Below, piece after piece: positions 7,947 to 15,946 of a stretch of DNA of 64,000 nt. The stretch comes from Desulfosalsimonas propionicica (GTDB lineage: Bacteria; Desulfobacterota; Desulfobacteria; Desulfobacterales; Desulfosalsimonadaceae): NCBI RefSeq assembly GCF_013761005.1, contig NZ_JACDUS010000002.1:62001-126000 (forward strand). Direction: 5' to 3'. The number at the start of each line of letters is the position of its first letter. Positions within the stretch are counted from its first letter, which is position 1. The notes beneath the pieces are model-generated. The model did no database searches. It saw only the letters and a program-made list of their open reading frames with translations, and was not told the origin of the DNA. The translations under genes and the position numbers were made by a program.

Positions 7947-8759
7947 ATGTCCCAACCTGCAAGTCCCATGGAGATTTATAAACTATTAAACAAGTCCAAC
8001 TGCCGCCATTGCAATGAAAAAACCTGTATGGCCTTTGCTGCGGCAGTGTTTACGGGAAAAAGAAGTTTGTCTGAATGCCCTTACGTGGATGCCGAGGCTG
8101 TTGCGGCATTTGAAAATCAAAACAATGCCGCCCAACAGTCAAACGGCAATGGTGCAGAAGTCGATGATGCCGTGGAAGAGCTTCGGGAGCAGGTGCGCCA
8201 AACCGACCTGGAGGAAGCCGCCCGGCGCCTGGGCGCCCGTTTTGAAAAAGGCCGCATCATTGTCAAGGTCATGGGCAAGGATTTTGCCGTGGACGGCGAC
8301 GGCCGGATTTCCACCCAGATTCATGTCAATCCCTGGGTGACTGTGCCGGTGTTTGATTACATCGTCAATGCAAAGGGCACGCCCCCCACGGGCCAGTGGG
8401 TGCCCCTTCGGGAGCTTAAGGGCGGACGTGAGCGCGAGGGCCTGTTTGACCAGCGCTGCACCAAACCCTTAAAAAGCATTGCAGACAACTATACGGATTT
8501 TTTCAATGATATGCTCGACGTGTTTGACGGCAAACGTACTGAAACCCGGTTTGATGCCGATACCGCGGTGGTGATGTATCCCATGGCCAAAGCCCCTCTG
8601 CTGTTTTGCTACTGGGAGCCCGAAGAGGGGATGGAATCGAATTTGCAGATATTTTTTGACAAATGCGTGGAAGACAACCTGAGCATCGGCTCTGTCTACA
8701 CCTTGGGAGCGGGTCTGGCCCACATGTTTGAAAAGTTTTCCTTAAAGCATACAGGTTGA
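7947..8759 (+). CDS. Fe-S domain plus DUF3786 protein
   Basis: 270 residues. Near the start, C19-x2-C22-x4-C27-x16-C44 matches the 4Fe-4S motif of the corrinoid iron-sulfur protein/ACS-type domain (LNKSNCRHCNEKTCMAFAAAV). From about 90 to the end the sequence fits DUF3786 (GKDFAVDGDGRIST, NPWVTVPVFDYIVNAKG, FDADTAVVMYPMAKAPLLFCYW), a family seen mainly in strict anaerobes and often with corrinoid or one-carbon genes. Function is unknown; a cytoplasmic redox or corrinoid-related role is inferred. Start at ATG 7947 because AAAGGAG lies 10 bases before it. No one-carbon genes are adjacent here. Confidence 0.85.
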   Translation: MSQPASPMEIYKLLNKSNCRHCNEKTCMAFAAAVFTGKRSLSECPYVDAEAVAAFENQNNAAQQSNGNGAEVDDAVEELREQVRQTDLEEAARRLGARFEKGRIIVKVMGKDFAVDGDGRISTQIHVNPWVTVPVFDYIVNAKGTPPTGQWVPLRELKGGREREGLFDQRCTKPLKSIADNYTDFFNDMLDVFDGKRTETRFDADTAVVMYPMAKAPLLFCYWEPEEGMESNLQIFFDKCVEDNLSIGSVYTLGAGLAHMFEKFSLKHTG

Positions 8760-8838
8760 TTGCAGCAGAACCATTTAACGTCAATCCCGATTCATCCATA
8801 TAACCGAGCCCAAAAAAAGGGGCCAAAAAAGGGGGGAG

Positions 8839-9819
8839 ATGATGATCCAGACCCGGATTACCGAATTGTTCGGCATTGAAAAACCCATCGTTCAGGGCGG
8901 GCTGATGTGGATCGCCCGGGCGGAACTGGCCGCAGCCGTGGCCAATGCCGGCGGCATCGGCTTTATGACCGCGTTGACATTTCCCGACCCCGAGGATTTG
9001 CGCGCGGAAATCCGAAAATGCCGGCAGATGACAGACAAGCCCTTTGGTGTCAACCTTACGTTTCTGCCCACGCTCACCCCGCCGGACTATCCCGCCTATA
9101 TCCGGGTCTGCATCGAGGAAGGGGTCAGATTTATCGAGACCGCCGGCAGAAACCCGGAAGCCTACATGGATGAGATCAAGTCCGCAGGCATCAAGGTGCT
9201 GCACAAGTGTACCTCGGTGCGCCACGCCCAAAAGGCCGTGAAAATCGGTTGTGACGCTATCGGCATGGATGGTTTCGAGGCAGCCGGCCATCCCGGTGAA
9301 GACGATGTGACCTCCCTGATCCTGCTGCCGGCCACCCGGGATGCCATTGACGTTCCCCTGGTGGCCTCGGGCGGGTTTGCCGACGGCCGGGGCCTGGCCG
9401 CAGCCCTGGCCCTGGGCGCGGATGCCATCAACATGGGCACCCGGTTTGTGGCCACAAAAGAGGCGCCGGTGCACGACAATGTCAAGCAGGCCCTTGTCGG
9501 CCGCACCGAGCGAGACACCCGCCTGATCATGCGCTCTTTGCGCAACACCGAGCGGGTTTTGCACAACACCGCTGCTGATAAGGTCATTGAAATCGAGCAG
9601 CAGCCGGGTGAAACCCGCATCGAGGACATTGTTCCCTATGTGGCCGGCCGGGTGGGCGAGGAAATGCTAAAAGACGGCAATATGGAAACCGGAACCCTGG
9701 CTGCGGGCCAGTGCATGGGCTTAATCCGGGACGTGCCCAGTGTGGAGGACCTGCTTGAGCGCATCATGGCAGAGGCCGAAGCCGTGATTCGCAAAAACGC
9801 GGAAAGCATACGGGACTGA
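8839..9819 (+). CDS. NAD(P)H-dependent flavin oxidoreductase / nitronate monooxygenase family
   Basis: 326 residues forming a TIM-barrel FMN enzyme. IVQGGLMWIARAELAAAVANAGGIGFM (about 14-40) is the FMN-binding start. DAIGMDGFEAAGHPGEDD (about 137-154) holds the His that in nitronate monooxygenases acts as base. VPLVASGGFADGRGLAAALALGADAINMGTRF is the phosphate-binding part. The same fold covers 2-nitropropane dioxygenase-like enzymes and FabK enoyl-ACP reductase; an anaerobe more likely uses it as a reductase, but the substrate is unknown. GGGGGGAG sits directly before a double ATG (8839/8842), so either could be used. A clear terminator follows. Confidence 0.85.
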   Translation: MMIQTRITELFGIEKPIVQGGLMWIARAELAAAVANAGGIGFMTALTFPDPEDLRAEIRKCRQMTDKPFGVNLTFLPTLTPPDYPAYIRVCIEEGVRFIETAGRNPEAYMDEIKSAGIKVLHKCTSVRHAQKAVKIGCDAIGMDGFEAAGHPGEDDVTSLILLPATRDAIDVPLVASGGFADGRGLAAALALGADAINMGTRFVATKEAPVHDNVKQALVGRTERDTRLIMRSLRNTERVLHNTAADKVIEIEQQPGETRIEDIVPYVAGRVGEEMLKDGNMETGTLAAGQCMGLIRDVPSVEDLLERIMAEAEAVIRKNAESIRD

Positions 9820-9825
9820 AAAAGG

Positions 9826-9877
9826 CTGGAGCCGTCGGTCATCGCCAACTTTGGATGCATGACGGCTCCAGTTTTTT
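9826..9877. terminator. Rho-independent terminator
   Basis: Perfect 11-bp arms CTGGAGCCGTC (9826-9836) and GACGGCTCCAG (9861-9871) are followed by six T. An A-rich run on the other side gives a short T-run for minus-strand transcripts too, so it can serve both convergent genes (8839 and 9884). Confidence 0.9.
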
Positions 9878-9883
9878 GTGTTT

Positions 9884-10840
9884 TTACCAGGACTTGCTCA
9901 GGGTAATGATAAACTGGGAGCCTTCCGGGCTGTTTTCTGCGTGAAATTCCCGGAGAAACCGGAGGTTGACCTGCATGAGCCGGGGCGGGGGGAAGAAAAA
10001 ATTGATTTCCGCGCCCAGGGCATGGTTTTGTTTTCTCTCCGAGGCCACGGTGCCGGGGCCGTCATCGCTGTCATCATCGATTTGCCAGGTGGAGCATCCG
10101 CTGATGCCCGGCCGGACCACAAGGCCGGGAGAAACCGGGATTTCCTTGCCAATTCCCCATTCCACCACAAATTCCGCTCCGGGCCGGATATCGGTGTCCT
10201 TTTGCCGGCCGTGGACCAGGGTCCGGGTCAGGGCGCTGGCCGACCATGTCTTTTGCTCATCGAAAAACAGGGTGCCGCCAAGGGTGAGCATGCCGCTCCA
10301 GTATCCCAGGCCGGGGGAGGCGGGTTTGTCTGCGTCAAATTCGCCGATGGGGGCAATCACGGCCAGAGCGGCCACGGCATCCCAGGCGGGCCGGTGCCAG
10401 GACAGGGCAAAGGGTTCGATGGTGATGTCGCCCACGCTCAAAGATTCGCTGTCGGATATCCCCATGGCGTCAATGGAGACATCCTTGCTCAGCACGGGCA
10501 CAATCACGTCGTAGAGCACCTCTGCGCCCAGAAATTTTTTATCCGTTACATGAATGAATCTGTGTACGCTGGCAAACACGTCCAGGTCATAGCCGATGTC
10601 GAGTTTCTCTCCGCTGTCGTCGGTTAAGGTGGTGGGATTGTAGAAGGTGTTGTACATGCGGTAATGAAAACCCGGGGGAGGGGTGGATGCGCCCAGCACA
10701 CCTTCGGTTCCCATGGGGTAATGGGTGCCGGCAGTGGCGCAAAAACCGGCAGAAGCGGTCAAAAACAGACCGGCTGCCCACAGCCCGCAGAAAATACATA
10801 AAAACCGTGGTAAAATCCTTTTGGAACCTGTTTTTGCCAT
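9884..10840 (-). CDS. Outer-membrane MetA/SphA-like protein (phenol degradation MetA family)
   Basis: 318 residues. An N-terminal signal segment (ILPRFLCIFCGLWAAGLFLTASAGFCA) precedes a beta-rich body. HYPMGTEGVLGASTPPPGFHYRMYNTFYNP, then alternating amphipathic strands and a C-terminal FIITLSKSW ending in an aromatic residue fit the transporter-like MetA family of outer-membrane barrels, linked to uptake of aromatic or hydrophobic compounds. ATG 10840 is chosen because AAAGGA lies upstream and it leads into the signal peptide; an in-frame ATG 17 codons earlier lacks a ribosome site. It is divergent from the lexA-like operon. Confidence 0.75.
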   Translation of the reverse strand: MAKTGSKRILPRFLCIFCGLWAAGLFLTASAGFCATAGTHYPMGTEGVLGASTPPPGFHYRMYNTFYNPTTLTDDSGEKLDIGYDLDVFASVHRFIHVTDKKFLGAEVLYDVIVPVLSKDVSIDAMGISDSESLSVGDITIEPFALSWHRPAWDAVAALAVIAPIGEFDADKPASPGLGYWSGMLTLGGTLFFDEQKTWSASALTRTLVHGRQKDTDIRPGAEFVVEWGIGKEIPVSPGLVVRPGISGCSTWQIDDDSDDGPGTVASERKQNHALGAEINFFFPPPRLMQVNLRFLREFHAENSPEGSQFIITLSKSW

Positions 10841-10934
10841 ACCTGACAATCCTTTCCTGTTTTTCGCCTTGTTGTTTGTACGGGCTTGCATGGTACCCGT
10901 GAGCGGCCGATAATGGTGAACGATTATTAAAGCT

Positions 10935-11023
10935 GCCTTATATAAGGCTTGCCCGGATTGTTCAACCCAAATTGAGCGTTTCAGATTTTTAAAAGCAATT
11001 CATTTGGGTTGAAAACCGCTCAA
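10935..11023. promoter_or_regulatory. Intergenic palindromes between divergent genes
   Basis: 10935-10948 is a perfect 14-bp palindrome (GCCTTATATAAGGC). Further right, TTCAACCCAAAT (10961-10972) is matched by ATTTGGGTTGAA (11002-11013), and TTGAGCG (10972-10978) by CGCTCAA (11017-11023), giving interleaved inverted repeats. These could be operators or folded leader elements for the divergent genes at 10840 and 11114. A related string (TTGAAAATCGCTCAATTCA) recurs just after the long repeat near 28095. Confidence 0.45.
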
Positions 11024-11050
11024 TTCAGGTTCAAGTTTTTTGTCCGGGTT

Positions 11051-11106
11051 TTTACATATCCTTTACAAACTTTTACATTGACTTTTACATTTTTCCGGGC
11101 TAATGG
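11051..11106 (+). promoter_or_regulatory. TTTACA repeat array and promoter of the lexA-imuB-dnaE2 operon
   Basis: TTTACA occurs four times at 11051, 11062, 11072 and 11084, spaced 11, 10 and 12 bases, about one helical turn each. TTGACT (11078-11083) followed after 17 bases by TAATGG (11101-11106) could be the -35/-10 pair. It would place transcription start almost at the ATG (11114), and no Shine-Dalgarno site precedes that ATG, so a leaderless message is possible. The repeats overlap the promoter as a repressor's operator would, presumably that of the LexA-like product. Confidence 0.6.
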
Positions 11107-11113
11107 ATAAATC

Positions 11114-11752
11114 ATGAAAACAGAATTGAGTCCACGACAGCAGCGGTTGCTCGATTATCTCCGGGAGCAGATCGCGGAAACCGGCCAGACGCCGTCTTTG
11201 CGCCGGGCCGCCGGGGATCTGGGAGTGAGCCATACGGCAGTGGCGGAAATGCTAAAAGTCCTGGAGCAAAAGGGGCTGGTAAAGCGCCATGGCCGCTACG
11301 GCAGGCATCTGCACCTGCTCAACCGCGCCGGCGCAACTGCCGGAATCCAGCGGATCCGGGAAGTTCCGGTCATCGGCCGGATCACCGCCGGGCTGCCCAT
11401 GTACGCCCAGCAGCAATGGGAGGAAAGCATTGTGGTGGATGCAGAGCTTTATAAGGGAGACAATCTTTTTGCCCTGCGCGTAAAAGGCGATTCCATGACC
11501 GGCGCCGGCATCCTCAGCGGGGACCTGGCCATCTGCCGGCCCCGGCAGTATGCTGCAGACGGTGAAATCGCAGCCGTACTCATAAACGGCGAGGAAGCCA
11601 CGATCAAGCGTTTCTTTGCAAGGGCCGACCATATCCTGCTCAAGTCTGAAAACCCGGATTTTCCGCCCCAGCGCTACGGGTTTGACCAGGTCCTGGTCCA
11701 GGGCCGGGTCATCGGGATCCAGCGCGGCCCGGACGTGATGCAGAGGCTCTGA
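11114..11752 (+). CDS. lexA: LexA-like SOS repressor
   Basis: 212 residues. N-terminal winged helix (LSPRQQRLLDYLREQIAETG, then LRRAAGDLGVSHTAVAEMLKVLEQKGLV) followed by a self-cleaving S24 peptidase domain. The cleavage bond would be A92-G93 (RITAGLP). The catalytic dyad is S127 (KGDSMTGAG) and K165 (EATIKRFF). All LexA features for RecA*-stimulated autocleavage are present. The recognition helix differs from the usual SRNAAxEHL type (VSHTAVAEMLKVL), so its operator may differ. It leads an operon with ImuB- and DnaE2-like genes (1-base gap to the next), so it most likely represses this DNA-damage cassette and itself. Confidence 0.88.
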   Translation: MKTELSPRQQRLLDYLREQIAETGQTPSLRRAAGDLGVSHTAVAEMLKVLEQKGLVKRHGRYGRHLHLLNRAGATAGIQRIREVPVIGRITAGLPMYAQQQWEESIVVDAELYKGDNLFALRVKGDSMTGAGILSGDLAICRPRQYAADGEIAAVLINGEEATIKRFFARADHILLKSENPDFPPQRYGFDQVLVQGRVIGIQRGPDVMQRL

Positions 11753-11753
11753 T

Positions 11754-12944
11754 ATGGGCCGGGTTTTTGAGCGGGAAGTGATTCATTTGAATATCGCCGA
11801 TTTTGCCGCGGCCGTGGAAAGCCTCCGGGAGCCCAGTCTTCGGGGCCGGCCCGTGATCATCGCCCCTGCCGGCGGGCAGCGGGCCGGGGTGTATGACATG
11901 AGCGAAGAGGCCTACCAGGCCGGTGTGAGAAAAAACATGCCCTTATACCAGGCCCGGCGCCGGTGCCGGGATGCCGCGGTGCTCGCCCCGCAGCCGCAGC
12001 GCTACGCACAGGCCATGGCCCGGGTGGTGCGCCGGGTCATGCCGTACTCCCCCTTGATCGAGCCCGGTGAAATGGACGGCCACTTGTTTGTGGACGTCAC
12101 GGGAACAGGCCGGCTCCACGGCCCGGCCCGGGACGCGGCCCGGCGCATGGCCCGGCAGATCCAAAGGGACCTGGGTTTTTGCCCGGCCTGGGCGGTGGCC
12201 GCCAACAAGCTGGTTGCCAAGGTGGCCACGCGGCTGGTAAAGCCGGCAGGGCAGTACCTGGTGGCCCCGGGTGATGAAGCCGGCTTTCTTTGGCCCCTGG
12301 GCCTGGATTTGATCCCGGGCATCAGCAGAGACGATCTTTTTCGCCTCCGGGAACTCAACCTGATGACCGCCGGCCAGGCCGCCGGGCTGAGCCCGGAGCA
12401 GCTGGCCGTAATTGTTGGCCGGCGCGCGGGAAAAATCCATGACGCTGTCTGCGGCATTGATTATTCACCCGTGTCCCCCGCCGGAGAGAGGCCGGATACT
12501 GTTTCCGCGGCCTGCGGCCTGGGTTCGGACACCAATTGCGTGTCTGCCGCAGAAGCGGTTTTATACAGGCTTGTGGAAAAAATCGGCGCTGAACTTCGAT
12601 CCCGGAACCGGGCTGCCCGCAGGCTGGTGATGGCCATTGACTATGCAGACGGCCGGTGCTGTTTTCGGCAGACAACCCTGGAACCGCCTGCAGCCGATGA
12701 TATCACCCTGTTTGCGGTTTGCCGCAGGCTTCTGCACAAGGCCTGGGTGCGCCGGGTGCGCCTGTTTTATGTGTACCTTGCCTGCCCTGCACCGGTTGCC
12801 TTCCAGGTGCAGCGGCAGTTGTTTTCCGATCCGGCCGGGGTGATTGCAACAAGAAATTCTCTGGCAGGCGCCGTGGACCGGATCCGTCATCGCTTCGGCC
12901 ACGACGCGGTGCGCCCGGGCCGGGTGATGGTCGTGCAGCCATGA
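11754..12944 (+). CDS. imuB: ImuB-like Y-family polymerase protein, catalytic site lost
   Basis: 396 residues with DinB/UmuC-like order: EVIHLNIADFAAAVE start, RAGVYDMSEEAYQAGVRKNMP fingers, LIEPGEMDGHLFVDVTGT palm, thumb helix-hairpin-helix (DLIPGISRDDLFRLRELNL), little finger. The metal-binding carboxylates are not kept. The first Asp of the DMD motif is Asn13. The S-x-D-E motif reads EMDG (106-109), so at most one acidic residue remains. Such loss defines ImuB, which scaffolds DnaE2 during lesion bypass. QRQLF at 353-357 resembles a beta-clamp binding motif. Start codon lies one base after lexA; its TGA overlaps the next ATG (ATGA). No imuA is nearby. Confidence 0.85.
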   Translation: MGRVFEREVIHLNIADFAAAVESLREPSLRGRPVIIAPAGGQRAGVYDMSEEAYQAGVRKNMPLYQARRRCRDAAVLAPQPQRYAQAMARVVRRVMPYSPLIEPGEMDGHLFVDVTGTGRLHGPARDAARRMARQIQRDLGFCPAWAVAANKLVAKVATRLVKPAGQYLVAPGDEAGFLWPLGLDLIPGISRDDLFRLRELNLMTAGQAAGLSPEQLAVIVGRRAGKIHDAVCGIDYSPVSPAGERPDTVSAACGLGSDTNCVSAAEAVLYRLVEKIGAELRSRNRAARRLVMAIDYADGRCCFRQTTLEPPAADDITLFAVCRRLLHKAWVRRVRLFYVYLACPAPVAFQVQRQLFSDPAGVIATRNSLAGAVDRIRHRFGHDAVRPGRVMVVQP

Positions 12945-15874
12945 TCCCCCTGGCGGTGCATTCCGGTTATTCTTTTTTACAGGGTACATCTGGTGTGGAG
13001 GCCCTGGTGGGCCATGCTGCGGCCCTGGGCCATGAGTGGCTGGCGCTCACGGATACGGACAACCTCTGCGGCCTATGGGCCTTTATGGCCGCCTGCCGCC
13101 GTCACGGTATCCGCCCCATTACAGGCGCTGAAATCACGGAACCGGCCACGTCCAGGCGTGCGGTCTGCCTGGTCAAAGACACCCGGGGCTATGCCGGGTT
13201 GTGCCGGCTTTTGAGCTGCCGCCACACAAGTTCGGATTTTGACCTGGCATCCGGGTTGGCTGCTTTTGGAAAAGGGTTGGTGGTGCTGGTTTCAGACCCG
13301 GATCTGCTGTATGCCGGCCATGAGGCAAATCTTGACATGGTGGCGGCCATGTTTGGACACCCGCTGCCCGCAGATCATCTTCTGTACAGGGCCGCCCGGC
13401 GTCTGGATATTCCCCTTGTGGCCGCACCGGCGGTTTTTTTCAGCCGGCCCGAAGATTTTGAAATTCACCGGGTGCTGCGCGCCATTGCCGGAAACACCAT
13501 CCGATGCCGCCTGACACCCCGGGATACGGCCAGGAAAGACGCTTTTCTGGCTGCACCCCGGCAATACATGCGCCGGTTTGCCGCATGCCCGCAAGCTGTT
13601 TTACAAAACGCGGCCATCGCCGAACGCATCGGTTTTACCGGCCCGGATTTCGGCCTTGTGATGCCTCCGTATGAATCCGCACTTCCGGAACAGGCAGCCG
13701 GGCAACTGCGCCGGGCGGCCTATGAAGGCGCCCGGCGCCGCTACGGCCAGCTGTCCGCGGCGGTCACCCGGCGCCTGGACCATGAACTCGACATTATTTC
13801 CGCAATGGGTTTTTGCGGCTATTTTTTGATTGTGGCCGATATTGTCCGCCAAAGTCCCCGCACCTGCGGCCGCGGCTCAGGGGCGGCCTCCCTGGTGGCT
13901 TATTGTCTGGGCATTACCAATGTCTGTCCGGTAAAACACAATCTTTATTTTGAGCGGTTCTTAAACCCGGGGCGCAAGGATCCGCCGGACCTGGATGTGG
14001 ACTTTGCCTGGGATGAGCGCGATGCCGTGATTTCCGGGGTGCTGGAGAAATATGCGGGCCGCGCCGCCCTGGTATGCAATCATGTGTGCTTTGGAGACCG
14101 CATGGCGATCCGGGAAACCGCCCGGGTGCTGGGCATGACCGAGCGCGAGATCTCCCGGGGCATGAAGGCCGAGGACCCGCCGCCGCCCTGGCCGGAGATT
14201 TTCCGGATAGCCGCACGGATCGCCGGGCTTCCCAGAAACCTGTCCGTGCATCCGGGCGGTGTTGTCATTACCCCGAAGGCCATTGACACTTACGCGCCCG
14301 TGCAGACCACTGCCAAAGGGCTGCCGGTTCTGCAATGGGACAAGGACGGAATGGAAGACGCCGGGCTGGTAAAGATTGACCTGCTGGGCAACCGCAGCCT
14401 GGGCGTGATCCGCGACGCCCTGGCCGGGGTTTGCCAAAATGGCGCAGAAATTGATGAAAACGCCTGGGTCCCGGAAGAGGATCCCGCCACCTGGCAGATG
14501 GTGGCCCAGGGGGGGACCATGGGGTGTTTTTACATTGAAAGTCCGGCCATGCGCCTTTTGCAGGAAAAAAGCCGTACCGGTGATTTCAGCCACCTGGTGA
14601 TTCATTCCTCCATTATCCGGCCGGCGGCCAACGAGGTGATCCAGGAATATCTCCGCCGGCTCCGGGGCGGGGCCTGGAAGCCCATCCATCCCCTGGCCGC
14701 AGATGTTCTCACCGAAACCTACGGCCTGATGGTCTACCAGGAAGATGTCTCCCGGGTGGCTGTATGCGTGGCGGGCTTTTCCCACGCCGAAGCCGACGGA
14801 CTGCGCAAGGTCATGTCCAAAAAAGACCGCAGCCGCCATCTGGGGGATTATTATCAGCGATTTGCCGCAGGCGCCCAGCAGCGCGGGGTGGCATCCGGGG
14901 ACATGGAGGCCATCTGGCGCATGATCATGAGCTTTGGCGGCTATAGCTTTTGCAAGCCCCACAGCGCATCCTATGCCCGGGTCTCGTTTCAGGCCGCCTA
15001 CCTGAAAACCCATTTTCCCGCTGAGTTCATGGCCGCTGTGATCAGCAACCAGGGCGGGTTTTACTCCGCTTTTGCCTATGTGTCCGAAGCCCGGCGCCTG
15101 GGCGTGACCGTGCTGGGCCCGGATGTGGAAAAAAGCCGGATTGCCTGGACCGGGAAAGGGAAAAAACTGCGCGTGGGGCTGGTGTCTGTAAAGGGCTTGT
15201 CTTTTGCCGGCTGCCGGCGCATTGTTTGCGAGCAGGGCAGGGGGGCGTTTGCCTGTGCCCAGGATTTTTTTGACCGGGTGGGCCCGGATGAAACCGAAGC
15301 CCGGGCCCTGATTCATTGCGGCGCCCTGGACCGCTTTCATCCGGAAAAAAACCGGGCGGTTCTGCTGTGGCAGTTCTGCGCCCGGGCCCGGGCCAAAAGG
15401 CCCGGGGCAGAATCGGCCGGCCTGTTTTCCGCCCCATCTGCTGCGGCCATGCCGGATCTGCCCGAGGCAGACGCATTGCTGCGGCTTCGCCGGGAATTTG
15501 CCGTGCTCGGATTTTTATGCCATTGCCACCCCATGAGCCTTTTTGTCCATGCCCTGAAAGGGGCAAATACGATCAAGGCCGCTGATATCCCGGCTTCTGC
15601 CGGCCGGCGGGTGCGGTTTGCCGGCTGGCGGATCACCGGCAAGACGGTTTTGTCCAAAAAGGGCGATCCCATGGAATTTGTCACCTTTGAAGACGAAACC
15701 GGTTTGGTGGAGACCACGTTTTTTCCGGATGCCTTTGACCGGTTTGCCGGTGTGCTGGAATCCGGTCGTGCGTTTCTGCTCTCCGGGGTGGTGGAAAAAA
15801 ACTGGGGGGCCGCCACCCTGCGGGTGGACTGGCTCCAAAAGCTCGGCGCGGCAACAGGGCGGATGGCTTCGTGA
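12941..15874 (+). CDS. dnaE2: Error-prone DNA polymerase DnaE2-type (Pol III alpha family)
   Basis: 977 residues. An N-terminal PHP domain (AVHSGYSFLQG, LALTDTDNLCGLWAF) has changed metal ligands, so it is probably not a nuclease. The polymerase core has GRGSGAASLVAYCLGIT (about 310-326) and the catalytic PDLDVDF (349-355) with D350 and D352 intact. The C-terminal OB fold (RFAGWRITGKTVLSKKG, FVTFEDETGLVETTFFP) is typical of DnaE2, which lacks the tau-binding tail. It is somewhat shorter than most DnaE2 proteins. Start at ATG 12941 overlaps the imuB stop; a longer frame exists but has no sensible start. Expected role: SOS-induced translesion synthesis together with the ImuB-like protein. Confidence 0.9.
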   Translation: MIPLAVHSGYSFLQGTSGVEALVGHAAALGHEWLALTDTDNLCGLWAFMAACRRHGIRPITGAEITEPATSRRAVCLVKDTRGYAGLCRLLSCRHTSSDFDLASGLAAFGKGLVVLVSDPDLLYAGHEANLDMVAAMFGHPLPADHLLYRAARRLDIPLVAAPAVFFSRPEDFEIHRVLRAIAGNTIRCRLTPRDTARKDAFLAAPRQYMRRFAACPQAVLQNAAIAERIGFTGPDFGLVMPPYESALPEQAAGQLRRAAYEGARRRYGQLSAAVTRRLDHELDIISAMGFCGYFLIVADIVRQSPRTCGRGSGAASLVAYCLGITNVCPVKHNLYFERFLNPGRKDPPDLDVDFAWDERDAVISGVLEKYAGRAALVCNHVCFGDRMAIRETARVLGMTEREISRGMKAEDPPPPWPEIFRIAARIAGLPRNLSVHPGGVVITPKAIDTYAPVQTTAKGLPVLQWDKDGMEDAGLVKIDLLGNRSLGVIRDALAGVCQNGAEIDENAWVPEEDPATWQMVAQGGTMGCFYIESPAMRLLQEKSRTGDFSHLVIHSSIIRPAANEVIQEYLRRLRGGAWKPIHPLAADVLTETYGLMVYQEDVSRVAVCVAGFSHAEADGLRKVMSKKDRSRHLGDYYQRFAAGAQQRGVASGDMEAIWRMIMSFGGYSFCKPHSASYARVSFQAAYLKTHFPAEFMAAVISNQGGFYSAFAYVSEARRLGVTVLGPDVEKSRIAWTGKGKKLRVGLVSVKGLSFAGCRRIVCEQGRGAFACAQDFFDRVGPDETEARALIHCGALDRFHPEKNRAVLLWQFCARARAKRPGAESAGLFSAPSAAAMPDLPEADALLRLRREFAVLGFLCHCHPMSLFVHALKGANTIKAADIPASAGRRVRFAGWRITGKTVLSKKGDPMEFVTFEDETGLVETTFFPDAFDRFAGVLESGRAFLLSGVVEKNWGAATLRVDWLQKLGAATGRMAS

Positions 15875-15946
15875 AAATCAAAAAGACGCGGCATAAGGGC
15901 GGAATAAAAAATTTACATACATCTGCAATGGTGCTAAATCCATGAT

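Noticed and set aside
8503-9564. 353-codon minus-strand frame opposite the flavin oxidoreductase gene
   Set aside because: Shadow of the well-supported plus-strand genes; low-complexity His/Gly/Pro-rich product typical of reverse frames.
12719-12940. N-terminal extension of dnaE2 in frame upstream of 12941
   Set aside because: It lies within imuB, has no ribosome site, and PHP homology begins exactly at ATG 12941.
13961-15340. Long minus-strand open frame (459 codons) opposite dnaE2
   Set aside because: It is a shadow frame in GC-rich coding DNA. The plus strand has clear DnaE2 motifs, and the opposite frame shows no family features or ribosome site.
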